The position numbers and the translations under genes are program-made. Positions 26,549 through 36,127 of a DNA stretch of 64,000 nucleotides are shown in pieces. The stretch is from contig JBMOOG010000001.1 in the NCBI GenBank assembly GCA_049324535.1, positions 62,001-126,000 on the forward strand, in the 5' to 3' direction. The stretch is from JBMOOG01 sp049324535 (lineage in GTDB: Bacteria > Pseudomonadota > Alphaproteobacteria > Rhodobacterales > Rhodobacteraceae). The notes beneath the pieces were generated by a model that saw only the letters and a list, made by a program, of their open reading frames with translations, was not told where the DNA came from and searched no databases. Numbering within the stretch: position 1 is the stretch's first letter; the number at the start of each line of letters is the position of its first letter.

Positions 26549-28024
26549 TTGGCAATGATCGATCAGATGGCGGGCACCCGGATCGCCACCCCGGCGAAGG
26601 GCACGCTGACGGGTTCCCTGCCGCAGGTGGGGAAGCTGCCGACGCCGGTCGCCATCTATCTCGTCATGCTCATGCTTCCGGTCACCTTCCTCGTCGGCTC
26701 GATGTTCATGACGAACCTGCGCCTGGTGACCCTGGTCCTGATCGTGCCGCTGACGATCCGGCTCTTCTCGGGAAAGTACGGCCGCATCCTGTGGACCGAC
26801 ATCCTGTTCTTCCTGCACATGGCCTGGGCGGGTCTCGCGCTGGCCAAGAACAACCCCCAGCTCGCGCTCACGCAGATCGGGTCGCTCGGTCCCGAGTTCC
26901 TGGGCGGCTATCTGATCGGCCGGGCCTACATCCGCGACAAGGCGACCTTCATCATCCTGTGCAAATGGCTGATGGTGCTGGTGCTCCTGACGCTGCCCTT
27001 TGCCATCTACGAGACGCAGACGGGATGGCCGCCGATCATCGGAATTCTCGACAAGCTGCCGGGCCTGAACAGCCTGACCATCGTCAACATCGACAAGCGC
27101 ATGGGGATGGAGCGGGTGCAGGGGATGCTGACCCACCCCATCCACTATGGCCTCTTCGCCTCGACCGCACTGTCGCTGACGCTGGTCGGGCTCAAGGGCG
27201 TGATCTCGGACGCCCGGCGCTGGATCGCCGGCATCCTGATTGCGATCTGCACCTTCCTGTCGCTGTCGAGCGGCGCGTTCCTGCCGATGGTCGCGCAGTT
27301 CTTCTTCATCTTCTGGGCGGCGGTCTTCGACCGCACCGGCAAGCCCTGGATCCTGCTGACCGCCCTTGCGGCGCTGGCCTATGTCACGGTTGACCTGCTG
27401 TCGAACCGCACGCCCATCCTGGTGTTCTTCAGCTACGCGACCTTCTCGTCGCACAACGCCTACTGGCGCAGCATCATCTTCGACTGGGGCATGAAGAACG
27501 TCTGGATGAACCCGTTCCTCGGGCTTGGCCTGCGCGACTGGATCCGGCCCTGGTACATGCGCTCGGGCAGCATGGACAACTTCTGGCTGGTGATGGCCGT
27601 GCGCTACGGCATCCCGGGCTTCCTGCTGATCGCCTCGGGCTATCTGATCGCGCTGTGGCAGATCGGGCGGCGCCAGTTCGGCAATGACCGCCTGATGAAC
27701 CAGCTGCGCCGCGCGTGGATGTTCACCTTCGTCGGCCTGACCTTCACGCTGTGCACCGTGCACGTCTGGACCAACATCTATTCGTTCGTGTTCTTCGCCT
27801 TCGGCGCGGGGATCTGGTTCATCACCGCGACGCCCGATACCGGCGAGGAAACCGCCACCGCGGCCGAGGTCGATCCGCGCCGCGCCGCGCCGGTCTATGC
27901 CCGGACCCATGTGGCCCGACCCCAGCCCGAACCGGTCGCCACGGTGCGCGCCGACGAGGCCCCGGCCGCCCCGCGCGAGGCCCCGCGCTTCACTCGATTT
28001 GACAACGCGATGCGGCGGCGCTGA
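26549..28024 (+). CDS. O-antigen ligase/polymerase-like membrane protein
   Basis: The 491-residue inner-membrane protein has about ten to twelve hydrophobic helices from residue 30 to 425 and a long periplasmic loop (about 295-345) with FSSHNAYWRSIIFDWGMKN and GLGLRDWIRPWY, the region typical of Wzy/WaaL-type polysaccharide polymerases and ligases. The C-terminal 65 residues are hydrophilic and Ala/Pro-rich. TTG 26549 is preferred because AAGGAAG lies 8 nt upstream; ATG 26555 is in frame. It probably assembles polymer repeats in the periplasm. Polymerase and ligase cannot be told apart by sequence. Confidence 0.75.
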   Translation: MAMIDQMAGTRIATPAKGTLTGSLPQVGKLPTPVAIYLVMLMLPVTFLVGSMFMTNLRLVTLVLIVPLTIRLFSGKYGRILWTDILFFLHMAWAGLALAKNNPQLALTQIGSLGPEFLGGYLIGRAYIRDKATFIILCKWLMVLVLLTLPFAIYETQTGWPPIIGILDKLPGLNSLTIVNIDKRMGMERVQGMLTHPIHYGLFASTALSLTLVGLKGVISDARRWIAGILIAICTFLSLSSGAFLPMVAQFFFIFWAAVFDRTGKPWILLTALAALAYVTVDLLSNRTPILVFFSYATFSSHNAYWRSIIFDWGMKNVWMNPFLGLGLRDWIRPWYMRSGSMDNFWLVMAVRYGIPGFLLIASGYLIALWQIGRRQFGNDRLMNQLRRAWMFTFVGLTFTLCTVHVWTNIYSFVFFAFGAGIWFITATPDTGEETATAAEVDPRRAAPVYARTHVARPQPEPVATVRADEAPAAPREAPRFTRFDNAMRRR

Positions 28025-28054
28025 CCGCGCGCGGCCGAACTTCCGGAGAATGCG

Positions 28055-29110
28055 ATGACGGGTGCCGTCCTGGGTGTGGTGGTTGTGACCTTCAACACGG
28101 GCGAGGTGGTGCTCGACTGCCTCGAAAGCCTGCTCGCCGACCGGGAGACGCCGCTTTCGGTGGTGGTCGTGGACAACGCCTCGACCGACCGGACCGCTGA
28201 TCTGATCGAGGACTGGGCCTCCGGGCGCCGACCCTGGACCGCCCCCGGCGATCTTCCCTTCGCGCTCGCGGCCACGCCCAAGCCGATCGCCGTGCAGGAT
28301 GCATCCGCCGGACCGAGCCGGACTCCGGCCATCACCCTGATCCGGTCCGGGGTGAACGGCGGCTTTGCCGCAGGCGTCAACATCGGACTTGCCCATCTGG
28401 CGAAGGATCGGGACATCGGGCGGTTCTGGGTTCTGAACCCCGACGGCATCGCGGCCCCCGGCGCGGCGCGCGCCTTCGCCACCTGGCCGGCGCCCGGCTT
28501 TTCGCTCATGGGCGGCCGCGTGACCTATGTCGATCCGCCGGGACGCATCCAGATCGACGGCGGCACCATCGACCGGCGCACCGGCGTGACCGGCAACATC
28601 AATCTCGGCCGCGACATTGCGGACGCCCCGATGCCCGAGGCCGGGATGATGGACTTCATCACCGGCGCCAGCATGGTGGCGTCGCGCGCCTTCTACGAAA
28701 CCGTGGGGCCGCTGCGCGAGGACTACTTCCTCTACTACGAGGAAGTGGACTGGGCGCTGCGCCGCGGGACGATGCCGCTGGCCTTCTGCCCGGAGGCGCG
28801 GGTCTATCACCGGGCCGGGACGGCGATCGGCTCGCCGACGCTGGATCGCATCGCATCGCCCTTTTCCCTGTATTTCAAGCATCGCGCGCGCCTGCGATTC
28901 GTGCGGCGGTTCTTTCCGCTCTCGCTTCCGACCGCGCTGGCCTACACGGTCGCCAAGGCCGGACAGTATGCGCTTCGCGGACACCGCGCCGAGGCACGGG
29001 CAAGCCTCGCTGGCGCCTTTGGCGGCCGGCCCCCCGAGGCGGTGCGCGCGAAGCTGTCGAAAGAGGCGGCCGCCCTCGCTTTCGCCCCGGCCGCCGCGTT
29101 CCCCCGGTAG
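28055..29110 (+). CDS. Family 2 glycosyltransferase (rhamnosyltransferase-like)
   Basis: This 351-residue GT-A enzyme has the motifs VVVVTFNTGEVVLDCLESLL, VVDNASTDRT, NGGFAAGVNIGL, FWVLNPDG (the Asp of the metal site) and YFLYYEEVDWALR, which together mark the rhamnosyltransferase-like GT2 group. A possible membrane-associated stretch lies near residue 290. The start has GGAGAATGCG just upstream and lies 30 bp after the polymerase-like gene, so the two are co-transcribed. Its job is probably to build the repeat unit that the preceding membrane protein polymerises. The donor sugar is unknown. Confidence 0.83.
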   Translation: MTGAVLGVVVVTFNTGEVVLDCLESLLADRETPLSVVVVDNASTDRTADLIEDWASGRRPWTAPGDLPFALAATPKPIAVQDASAGPSRTPAITLIRSGVNGGFAAGVNIGLAHLAKDRDIGRFWVLNPDGIAAPGAARAFATWPAPGFSLMGGRVTYVDPPGRIQIDGGTIDRRTGVTGNINLGRDIADAPMPEAGMMDFITGASMVASRAFYETVGPLREDYFLYYEEVDWALRRGTMPLAFCPEARVYHRAGTAIGSPTLDRIASPFSLYFKHRARLRFVRRFFPLSLPTALAYTVAKAGQYALRGHRAEARASLAGAFGGRPPEAVRAKLSKEAAALAFAPAAAFPR

Positions 29111-29334
29111 AGCGGAGGCAGCGCCGTACGCCCTTGACGCGAATCGGGCGGGAAGGCGCGCAAGCGGCGACAATACTCGGCAAATTACTGCCTTTGTTCG
29201 GGCCTTGGCCCATTGCTGCCATTAATTCGCCCTTCTTGCTTCTCAAGCATTGTGGTCAAGGAAGCACAGGTTCCGGGGCCCGTTCCCGGGGTCCGCGCCG
29301 GCGATGAAACGGCCCGAGCAGGAGGCTGAGAACG

Positions 29335-31197
29335 ATGGGGACGACCGAGCAGAAGACCGTCAAGGATGGCACCTACGCCACCGCGCTCAGGGCGTTGCGG
29401 CCCGCGCTGGTGGTGGCCGCCCTGTTCTCGGCGGTCATCAACGTGCTCATGCTGACCGGCTCGATCTACATGCTTCAGGTCTACGACCGGGTTCTGGGCA
29501 GCGGATCGGTCCCGACGCTGGTCGGGCTCTTCACGATCGTGGCGGCGCTCTACGCTTTCCTCGCCTATTACGACTACCTGCGCAGCCGCCTGCTCGGGCG
29601 TGCGGCGATGCGGCTCGACCGGCTGGTCAGCGGGCACGCCTTCCGGTCCTGGCTGCGCGACGGGCACGGGATGGATTCGAAGGCGGGGGATTCCCAGCAC
29701 CTGCGTGATCTCGAAACGGTGCGCAGCTTCATGGCCAGCCCGGCGATCCATGGTGTCTTCGACCTGCCCTGGATGCCGCTCTATCTGGCGGTTCTCTTCA
29801 TCATCCATGCCTGGCTCGGCTGGCTGACCATCGCGGGGGCGCTGGTGGTGCTGGCGCTGGCGCTGGTCAACCGCGTGGTCACCCACGGGGCGATCGCGCG
29901 TGCCGCGGCCCTTGACGCGACCGAACGGCGGTTCGCCGAGCGCTGCCGGGAACTGTCGCTGGGCCTCCTGCCGATGGGCATGGAGGATTCGCTGGCCCGG
30001 CGCTGGGACCGGCTGCATGTCGCATCGCTTGCCGGTACCCAGCGGGGAAGCGATCCCTCCGAGGCACTGGCCGCGACGTCGCGGTCGTTCCGGATGCTCC
30101 TCCAGTCGGGCATCCTGACCATGGGTGCCTATCTGGTCCTGGGCGGTGAAATCTCGGCCGGCATGATCATCGCCTCGTCGATCCTCTCGGGACGGGCGCT
30201 CGCGCCGCTGGATCAGGTGATCGGCCAGTGGCGCAGCATCGGCCGCGCCTCCGAGGCGCACCGCCGGCTCAAGGCGATGCCCGATGCCGAGGCCGCGGTC
30301 GCGGACCGCATCGACCTGCCGCGGCCGACCGGGCTGATCGCGGTGAACCGGCTGGGCAAATACGGCTCGGCGCGCGCCATCGGGGGCGAACGCGCGCGCA
30401 TACTGAACAACGTCAGCTTCACGCTTCAGCCGGGCGACGCGCTGGGCGTCATCGGCAACAGCGCGGCCGGCAAGTCCACGCTGGCCCGCCTGCTGGTCGG
30501 GGCCTGGACGGCCGATACGGGCGACATCCGGTTCGACGGGGCCACGCTCGACCAGTGGGACCCCAAGCGTCTGGGCGAGGCCATCGGCTACCTGCCCCAG
30601 CAGGTGGAACTCCTGCCCGGCACGGTGCGCGACAACATCGCACGCTTCGATGTCGAGGCCGAGGATGCCGAAGTGATGGAGGCCGCGCGTCTGGCCGGCG
30701 TGCATGACATGATCCTGTCCCTGCCCGATGGCTATGCGACCCGGGTCGGCGATTTCTCGACGCCGCTTTCCGGCGGTCAGATCCAGCGGCTCGGTCTGGC
30801 CCGCGCCCTCTTCCGCAAGCCGGCGATCCTCGTTCTGGACGAGCCGAACTCGAACCTCGACGCCACGGGCGATGCGGCCCTGACCCGCGCGATCGCGACC
30901 ATGCGCGAGGCGGGCTCGACCGTGGTCGTCATGGCGCACCGTCCGAGCGCGCTCGCCGCCGTGAACAAGGTGATGATCCTCCAGGCCGGCAACGTCGTGT
31001 CCTTCGGCGAGAAGGACGCGGTTCTTGGCGGGGCCATCGCCGAGGCGGCGCCCCGTCCCGCGATCGCGAATGACAGGGACGACGATGCGGCCGAGGATCG
31101 GGCGCTGCCCGCAGCCTCCGGCCCGGCCCCCGGCCTGCGTCTCGTCGCCACCGCCCGGGGCGGTCTGCGCCCGGCCACCGCCTGGAGGGCCCGCTGA
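29335..31197 (+). CDS. Type I secretion ABC transporter (PrtD-like permease/ATPase)
   Basis: The 620-residue half-transporter has an N-terminal membrane domain (about 20-310) opening with RPALVVAALFSAVINVLMLT and the PrtD-type GSIYMLQVYDRVLGSGSVPTL, and a C-terminal ATPase (about 330-570). The ATPase has Walker A GNSAAGKST near residue 376, signature LSGGQIQRLGLARAL near 477 and Walker B ILVLDEPNSNLD. There is no N-terminal peptidase domain. With the next two genes it forms a complete exporter for non-cleaved C-terminal-signal substrates. The stop overlaps the next ATG (TGATG). The C-terminal tail of about 50 residues is acidic and Ala/Pro-rich. Confidence 0.9.
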   Translation: MGTTEQKTVKDGTYATALRALRPALVVAALFSAVINVLMLTGSIYMLQVYDRVLGSGSVPTLVGLFTIVAALYAFLAYYDYLRSRLLGRAAMRLDRLVSGHAFRSWLRDGHGMDSKAGDSQHLRDLETVRSFMASPAIHGVFDLPWMPLYLAVLFIIHAWLGWLTIAGALVVLALALVNRVVTHGAIARAAALDATERRFAERCRELSLGLLPMGMEDSLARRWDRLHVASLAGTQRGSDPSEALAATSRSFRMLLQSGILTMGAYLVLGGEISAGMIIASSILSGRALAPLDQVIGQWRSIGRASEAHRRLKAMPDAEAAVADRIDLPRPTGLIAVNRLGKYGSARAIGGERARILNNVSFTLQPGDALGVIGNSAAGKSTLARLLVGAWTADTGDIRFDGATLDQWDPKRLGEAIGYLPQQVELLPGTVRDNIARFDVEAEDAEVMEAARLAGVHDMILSLPDGYATRVGDFSTPLSGGQIQRLGLARALFRKPAILVLDEPNSNLDATGDAALTRAIATMREAGSTVVVMAHRPSALAAVNKVMILQAGNVVSFGEKDAVLGGAIAEAAPRPAIANDRDDDAAEDRALPAASGPAPGLRLVATARGGLRPATAWRAR

Positions 31198-32510
31198 TGA
31201 GCGCCACCGTGCAGGATGTTCCGCGCCTCAAGGACGATCTCCGCTCGCCGGCGATCATGGGCGGGGTCGCCTTCCTTCTCCTGATCGTCGGGATCGTCTA
31301 CTGGGCCACGACCACGATGATCTCGGGGGCGGTCATCGCCGCCGGCCAGACGGTGGTCCACGGCAAGCCGCGGGTCGTGCAGACGCTCGACGGGGGCGAG
31401 ATCGCCGAGATCCTCGTGCGCAACGGCGACCGGGTGACGGCCGGTCAGGTCCTGCTGCGCCTCGATCCGACGCTCGCCAAGGTCAACCTCGACATCTCGC
31501 GCACGCGGCTCGCCGAAGCGCTGGCGCAGCGCGCCCGGCTGGAAGCCGAGCAACTCGGGCTCGAGGCCCCGGTCTTCACCTATCCCGACCTGCCGTTCGA
31601 CCGGCCCGACACCACCCTTCAGGAGCAGGGCCAGCGCGAGATCTTCGCCGCACGGGCCGAAGTCCTGCGCGGCCAGCGCGAGCGTCTGAAGGAAACCGAC
31701 AGCCAGGTCCAGGCGCAGATCCGGGGTCTCGAAGGCCAGATCAAGGCGGTGAAGGAGCAGCTCGACCTTCTTGCGAAGGACCGCGAAAAGATCAGCGGCC
31801 TTGTCGAGCAGGGTCTCGCCCGTCAGGCCCAGCTCAGCGAGCTGCAACGGTCCGAGGCCGATCTGACCGGCCGCCTTGCCGGGCTCGAGGCCGATCTTTC
31901 GCGGTCGCGCACCGCGATCCGCGATGCCGAGCTGGAAACGCTTCAGGGCGAGCGCGCCTTCAAGGAAAGCGTGGTGACCGAGCTACGCGAGGTCACGGCG
32001 TCGATCGAGGAGCTCACGCTCGACATCGTGAACCGGACCGCGCAGCTCGGCCGCATGGACCTGCGGTCGCCGGCGGACGGGATCGTGCACCAGATGCAGG
32101 CGACGACCGTGGGCGGCGTTCTGGCGCCGGGGGCGACGATCCTCGAGGTGGTTCCGGTCGGCGAGGGCCTCGACTTCGAGCTGCGTCTCGATCCGCGCGC
32201 CGTCGATCAGGTGCTGCCGGGTCAGCGCGCCAAGGTGGTGTTCTCGGGCCTGCCGCGTCACGAGACGCCGGAACTGCACGGCCAGATCACCGCGATCTCG
32301 CCGGGCGTCGTAACCGATCCGGCCAGCGGCCAGCACTACTACCGGGTGGACCTGTCGATCCCGCCGGAGGAACTGCGCCGGCTGGGCGACCAGGAGCTGG
32401 TTCCGGGCATGCCGGTGGAGGCCTTCCTCGACACCGGCGAGCATTCGGTGATGAACTATCTTCTCCAGCCGCTTACCGCGGAATTCCGGCGGGCCTTCCG
32501 CGAGAACTGA
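31197..32510 (+). CDS. Type I secretion membrane fusion protein (HlyD/PrtE family)
   Basis: This 437-residue periplasmic adaptor has one N-terminal membrane helix (about 20-42). A lipoyl/barrel half follows (VVHGKPRVVQTLDGGEIAEI, then GDRVTAGQVLLRLDPT), then a long coiled coil (about 130-290) and a beta-barrel C-terminus with DLRSPADGIVHQM and ELVPGMPVEAFL. It bridges the ABC exporter and the outer-membrane channel. Its ATG overlaps the ABC gene's stop, so the stoichiometry is translationally coupled. The family assignment is clear. Confidence 0.9.
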   Translation: MSATVQDVPRLKDDLRSPAIMGGVAFLLLIVGIVYWATTTMISGAVIAAGQTVVHGKPRVVQTLDGGEIAEILVRNGDRVTAGQVLLRLDPTLAKVNLDISRTRLAEALAQRARLEAEQLGLEAPVFTYPDLPFDRPDTTLQEQGQREIFAARAEVLRGQRERLKETDSQVQAQIRGLEGQIKAVKEQLDLLAKDREKISGLVEQGLARQAQLSELQRSEADLTGRLAGLEADLSRSRTAIRDAELETLQGERAFKESVVTELREVTASIEELTLDIVNRTAQLGRMDLRSPADGIVHQMQATTVGGVLAPGATILEVVPVGEGLDFELRLDPRAVDQVLPGQRAKVVFSGLPRHETPELHGQITAISPGVVTDPASGQHYYRVDLSIPPEELRRLGDQELVPGMPVEAFLDTGEHSVMNYLLQPLTAEFRRAFREN

Positions 32511-32731
32511 CCGGTTCGCGCGCCTGCGGACTGCGGTTTTGCGGTCACAAGCTGTGGAAAACCTGACGCAGCGGCACGTGGCCATGGACGGCGGCCTCCC
32601 CGCCGTCCATAGTTTTCGGCAAAGGCCCGCAGAGGCCGGCACGGTCCCGAACGGACCGGGTGAAGAGGCAAGGCAGGTTCAGACGGATGCACGGTGTCGA
32701 TCGCGACGTCGGCTGCGGGGTCCATGACCGT

Positions 32732-34096
32732 ATGCCGCGAAAGCGCCTTTGGGGCGCCTTTCTGTTGTGCGCGCTTGCACTCTCGGGGTGCGCGAAGGAT
32801 GCCGGCTATGACGCGCCGGCCTTTCCGTTCGCGGCGGGCTGGCGCGGCGCGCCCGCCTCGGCCCCGGTGCTGCTGTCGAACGCCGACTGGTGGAAGAAAT
32901 TCCGCGACCCGACACTCGACACCCTGACCAGCCGCGCGATCACCGGCAACCTGACCATCGCCGCCGCCCGCGAACGGATTTCCGCCGCCCGCGCCGCGCT
33001 CGAAGCGGTTCCGGGCGCGGCCAGCGCCGAGACCTCGGTCGGCGCCAGCCTCTCCGGCGATCCGATCGCCCGGCCCGAGGCGCTTGGCGACGCGAGCCTC
33101 GGTCTTTCCTGGCTTCTCGATCCCTGGGGCGAGCGCCGCGCGACGCTGCGCGCCGCGGCCGCACGGGTCGAGGCGGCGCAGGCGGAACGGGATGCGGCGC
33201 AGCTTCTGGTGATCGGCACCCTGGCCAACACCTATCTGGACCTTCGCTACCAGCAGCGGCTTCTGGCCATCCGCCGTGCCGAGCTTGCCAGCCGGCGCGA
33301 GACGCTTGCCCAGACGCGCGCGCTGGGCGAGGCCAACGCCGCGACGCGGCTCGACGTGCTGCGCGCCGAGGCTCGTGTGGCGGAAATCCAGTCGCAACTC
33401 CCCAGTCTTTCTGCGGCGATCGAGGGCCGGAAGGCCCAGATCGCCGTCCTGGCAGGCGTGGCACCGGGCGCGCTGGGCGTCAACCTGGACAAGGGCGGAC
33501 AGCCGCGGCCGCGCATGTCGGTCGCCACCGGCATTCCGTCGGACCTTCTGCGCAACCGGCCCGACATCCGGATCGCCGAGCGGGGCTACTACGCCACCCT
33601 TGCCGACATGGACGCGGCCGAGGCCCAGCTCTACCCGCGCCTTTCGCTGGGCGGGGCGATCACGCTCAACGCCCTGGAACAGGGGCGCAGCGCCGCGACC
33701 TATGCGTTCGGCCCGACGGTCGTCTTTCCGACGCTGCCCGGCAAGTCGGCCCGGGCGGGCGTGGCGCTGCGCGCCGCCCGCGCCCGCGAGGCGCACGCGA
33801 TCTGGACCCAGACGGTGCTTGGCGCCATCTCGGAAGTCGAACAGGCGCTTCTGGACTACAGCGCCGTGTCGGCGTCGCTCGGGTCGGCCGAACGCGCCGC
33901 CCGCCTTTACGGCGAGGCGGGCGGGCTTGCCCGCGAGGTGTTCTCGCGCGGCGAGGCGACGCTTTCGGACCTGATCGACGCCGACACGGAACGCGCCCGG
34001 GGGCAGAATGCGCTGGCGGACGCCATCTACCGGCAGGGGCTGGCCTTCGTGGCGCTGAACGTCCGGCTGGGTGCCGGCCATGCCGCCGGCCCGTGA
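32732..34096 (+). CDS. TolC-like outer membrane lipoprotein (NodT/RND efflux family)
   Basis: The 454-residue product has a lipoprotein signal with lipobox LSGC (residues 17-20 from ATG 32732) and two OEP repeats rich in Ala/Arg coiled coil, including GNLTIAAARERISAARA, DPWGERRATLRAAAARVEAAQ, and the C-terminal LDYSAVSASLGSAERAARLYGEA (broken by turns). It supplies the outer-membrane channel for the preceding ABC/MFP pair. The family is more often seen with RND pumps, so use in type I secretion is inferred from position. ATG 32732 fits the signal peptide; GTG 32660 is in frame but would bury it. It lies 221 bp after the MFP. Confidence 0.82.
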   Translation: MPRKRLWGAFLLCALALSGCAKDAGYDAPAFPFAAGWRGAPASAPVLLSNADWWKKFRDPTLDTLTSRAITGNLTIAAARERISAARAALEAVPGAASAETSVGASLSGDPIARPEALGDASLGLSWLLDPWGERRATLRAAAARVEAAQAERDAAQLLVIGTLANTYLDLRYQQRLLAIRRAELASRRETLAQTRALGEANAATRLDVLRAEARVAEIQSQLPSLSAAIEGRKAQIAVLAGVAPGALGVNLDKGGQPRPRMSVATGIPSDLLRNRPDIRIAERGYYATLADMDAAEAQLYPRLSLGGAITLNALEQGRSAATYAFGPTVVFPTLPGKSARAGVALRAARAREAHAIWTQTVLGAISEVEQALLDYSAVSASLGSAERAARLYGEAGGLAREVFSRGEATLSDLIDADTERARGQNALADAIYRQGLAFVALNVRLGAGHAAGP

Positions 34097-34105
34097 TCCA
34101 CGCGC

Positions 34106-36103
34106 TCAGGCCCGACAGCCGACCGGTGGGCGCGACCAGTCCACGGGTCGCCCGTCGATGTCCCGGTCCCAGTCGGTGAAATCCGGGAAGAGCCGGGCAA
34201 TCCCGGCAATCTCGGGCCGCATGTCGCGGCCCGCGACGCCGGTCCGGCCCGCCTGTCCCACCTGCTCGCCCGCGGCAAGCCGCCAGCCGTTCTTGGCGGT
34301 CTGCCAGAAGGCGAGGCCAGTATAGAGGTTGTGGGACCGCCGTTCCTTCGCCGGGTCCGCGCCTTTGCGATAGATGTCCGCAAAGCCGCCGCCGTGGATG
34401 ATGCAGTTGTGGACCGCGTGGGCCTGCGAATCCCCGGCGGGACCCAGTGACAGGGCGTTCGGGGGGTCCGGCACACGCGGATCGGGGGCGAGCGTCAGGT
34501 TCCAGTACCAGAACGTGCCGCCCGCGAAGGGCGCGCCGCTGCCGTCCGCGCCACCCTGGCCGGCGCCGGCCGGCCGGTTCTGCGAGACCAGCGCCCGGTT
34601 CTGCGACTGCGGGGCGCAATCGAACTCGCAGAAGGCGAAGTGAATGCGGCTTGCCTCCTGATAGGTGACGTAGCCGCCGCAGTTGCGGGTGCGGATCCCG
34701 TAGACCAGAACGGCGTCCGAACCCTCGTAGAAGTTGAACTTGTTGGCATGGGCCTCGCGCGCGCTGTCCTCGAGCAGCGAGAAGGCGAAGACCGACCGGG
34801 TCAGGCCGTAGAAACGGGCCGGCGACTGCGTGATCCGGGTCAGGTGCAGCCCGCGCATCCGCACGCTGTCGCAGGCGTTGAGGAACAGTCCGAAGGCCCC
34901 GCGCGCGTCCTCGACGGTGACGTTCTCGAGCGTCAGCCCCGACAGTCCGCGCAGGAAGACGGCGCCATAGCCGCGCGCGGCAGTCGAGAGCGTCTCTCCG
35001 GCGCGGCAGTGGCGGATAGCGATCTCGGCCCGGCGCGGGGTCAGATCGCCCTCGCGGCGCAGCGCCATGCCCGCAAGGCGCTGGTCGCCGGCCGCGCGAA
35101 CGAGGTCGAGCCCGAAGAGATCGACACCGCGCGCCCCGCCCAGGTCCATGCAGACATCGCGGAGGCTCACCTCGATCCCGCCGGCAAGGTTTGCGGGATC
35201 GCGGGGCCGAAAATAGACGGCAACCTGATCGCCCCGGTCCCGCACCATCCAGGTTCCGGTGCCAAGGCCGGGCGCGCAGTTCTGCAGGGCGTAGCGGGTG
35301 ACGGGAACCTCGCCCCTGCGCTGCGCCTTGCGGGTGCCATCGGCCAGGATCAGCGTCCCGCTCGTCGGATCGAACCCGCCGATGTCGTCCGGCGAGACGA
35401 GGTTCGGCGCGTGATAGACGAGGACCCGCGCGCCTTCGAGCTGGCGCGGGGACAGCCGGGAAAGCCGCCGGTCCCGCAGACCGGTCAGCCTGTCCCCGGA
35501 CAGGATCGGCTCGGCATCGAAGAACCTGCTGTCGTCGCTTGCCGAGGCCGGGTCGGTCATGTCGGCGCGCAGCGTCGCGATCGGACACCAGGTGCCGGCC
35601 TCGTGCAGGTTGAGCGCGAGCATCGCGCCATGCCGGATGCGTTCGCGATCCAGCCGCGCGACATAGACGCCGGGGCCGTCGATGCCGAGGGCTTCGGCCT
35701 CGTCTGCCGGGCAGGGCTCCCAGCCGGCAAGGATGTCCGCCGCCGAGATCACGGGCCGCTCGGAACCATAGCGGTGGATCCGGTAGGCGCCGGGCGCGGA
35801 GCCGCGCAGGGCGTCGAGGCTCACGGATTCGCGGTAGATCCCGCCGCGCAGGGCGAGGCTGCCCGAGGGCCGCTCGGCCAGCCGGGCGATGGCCACGCCC
35901 AGCGACCGGAACGGCCGGTCGCGGCTGCCCGGCCCGGCATCATCGCCATCAGGCGCCACATAGAGGTCAGCCTCGGTGGGTCCGGCGACGGCTGCGTCCC
36001 AGCCGTAGGCCGGTGCCGCCTGCGATGAGGAAAAGCCCGGGCGTGGGATGAGCGGAGCCAGCGCGAGGCCCGCCATTCCCCCGAGAATCGTGCGCCTGCG
36101 CAT
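34106..36103 (-). CDS. Right-handed parallel beta-helix protein with Tat-like signal
   Basis: This 665-residue protein starts MRRRTILGGMAGLALAPL, a twin-arginine-type signal, then a DLYVAPDGDDAGPGSRDRPFRSLGVA opening (interrupted turns), typical of the pectate-lyase-like beta-helix superfamily. Repeated beta-helix coils occupy about 370-640 (GLTLENVTVEDARGAFGLFLNACDSVRMRGLHLTRI, split over rungs). It may be a polysaccharide lyase, epimerase or hydrolase acting on the exported polymer in the periplasm. It is 24 bp from the asparagine-synthetase-like gene, with which it forms a leftward pair, and convergent with the TolC-like gene. No catalytic triad was assigned. Confidence 0.75.
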   Translation of the reverse strand: MRRRTILGGMAGLALAPLIPRPGFSSSQAAPAYGWDAAVAGPTEADLYVAPDGDDAGPGSRDRPFRSLGVAIARLAERPSGSLALRGGIYRESVSLDALRGSAPGAYRIHRYGSERPVISAADILAGWEPCPADEAEALGIDGPGVYVARLDRERIRHGAMLALNLHEAGTWCPIATLRADMTDPASASDDSRFFDAEPILSGDRLTGLRDRRLSRLSPRQLEGARVLVYHAPNLVSPDDIGGFDPTSGTLILADGTRKAQRRGEVPVTRYALQNCAPGLGTGTWMVRDRGDQVAVYFRPRDPANLAGGIEVSLRDVCMDLGGARGVDLFGLDLVRAAGDQRLAGMALRREGDLTPRRAEIAIRHCRAGETLSTAARGYGAVFLRGLSGLTLENVTVEDARGAFGLFLNACDSVRMRGLHLTRITQSPARFYGLTRSVFAFSLLEDSAREAHANKFNFYEGSDAVLVYGIRTRNCGGYVTYQEASRIHFAFCEFDCAPQSQNRALVSQNRPAGAGQGGADGSGAPFAGGTFWYWNLTLAPDPRVPDPPNALSLGPAGDSQAHAVHNCIIHGGGFADIYRKGADPAKERRSHNLYTGLAFWQTAKNGWRLAAGEQVGQAGRTGVAGRDMRPEIAGIARLFPDFTDWDRDIDGRPVDWSRPPVGCRA

Positions 36104-36127
36104 CCGCTGGTCCCGCCGGTTCGGCGG

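Noticed and set aside
26216..29173. Leftward open frame of nearly 1000 codons opposite the polymerase and glycosyltransferase genes
   Set aside because: Antisense shadow; the other strand has recognisable membrane and GT2 motifs.
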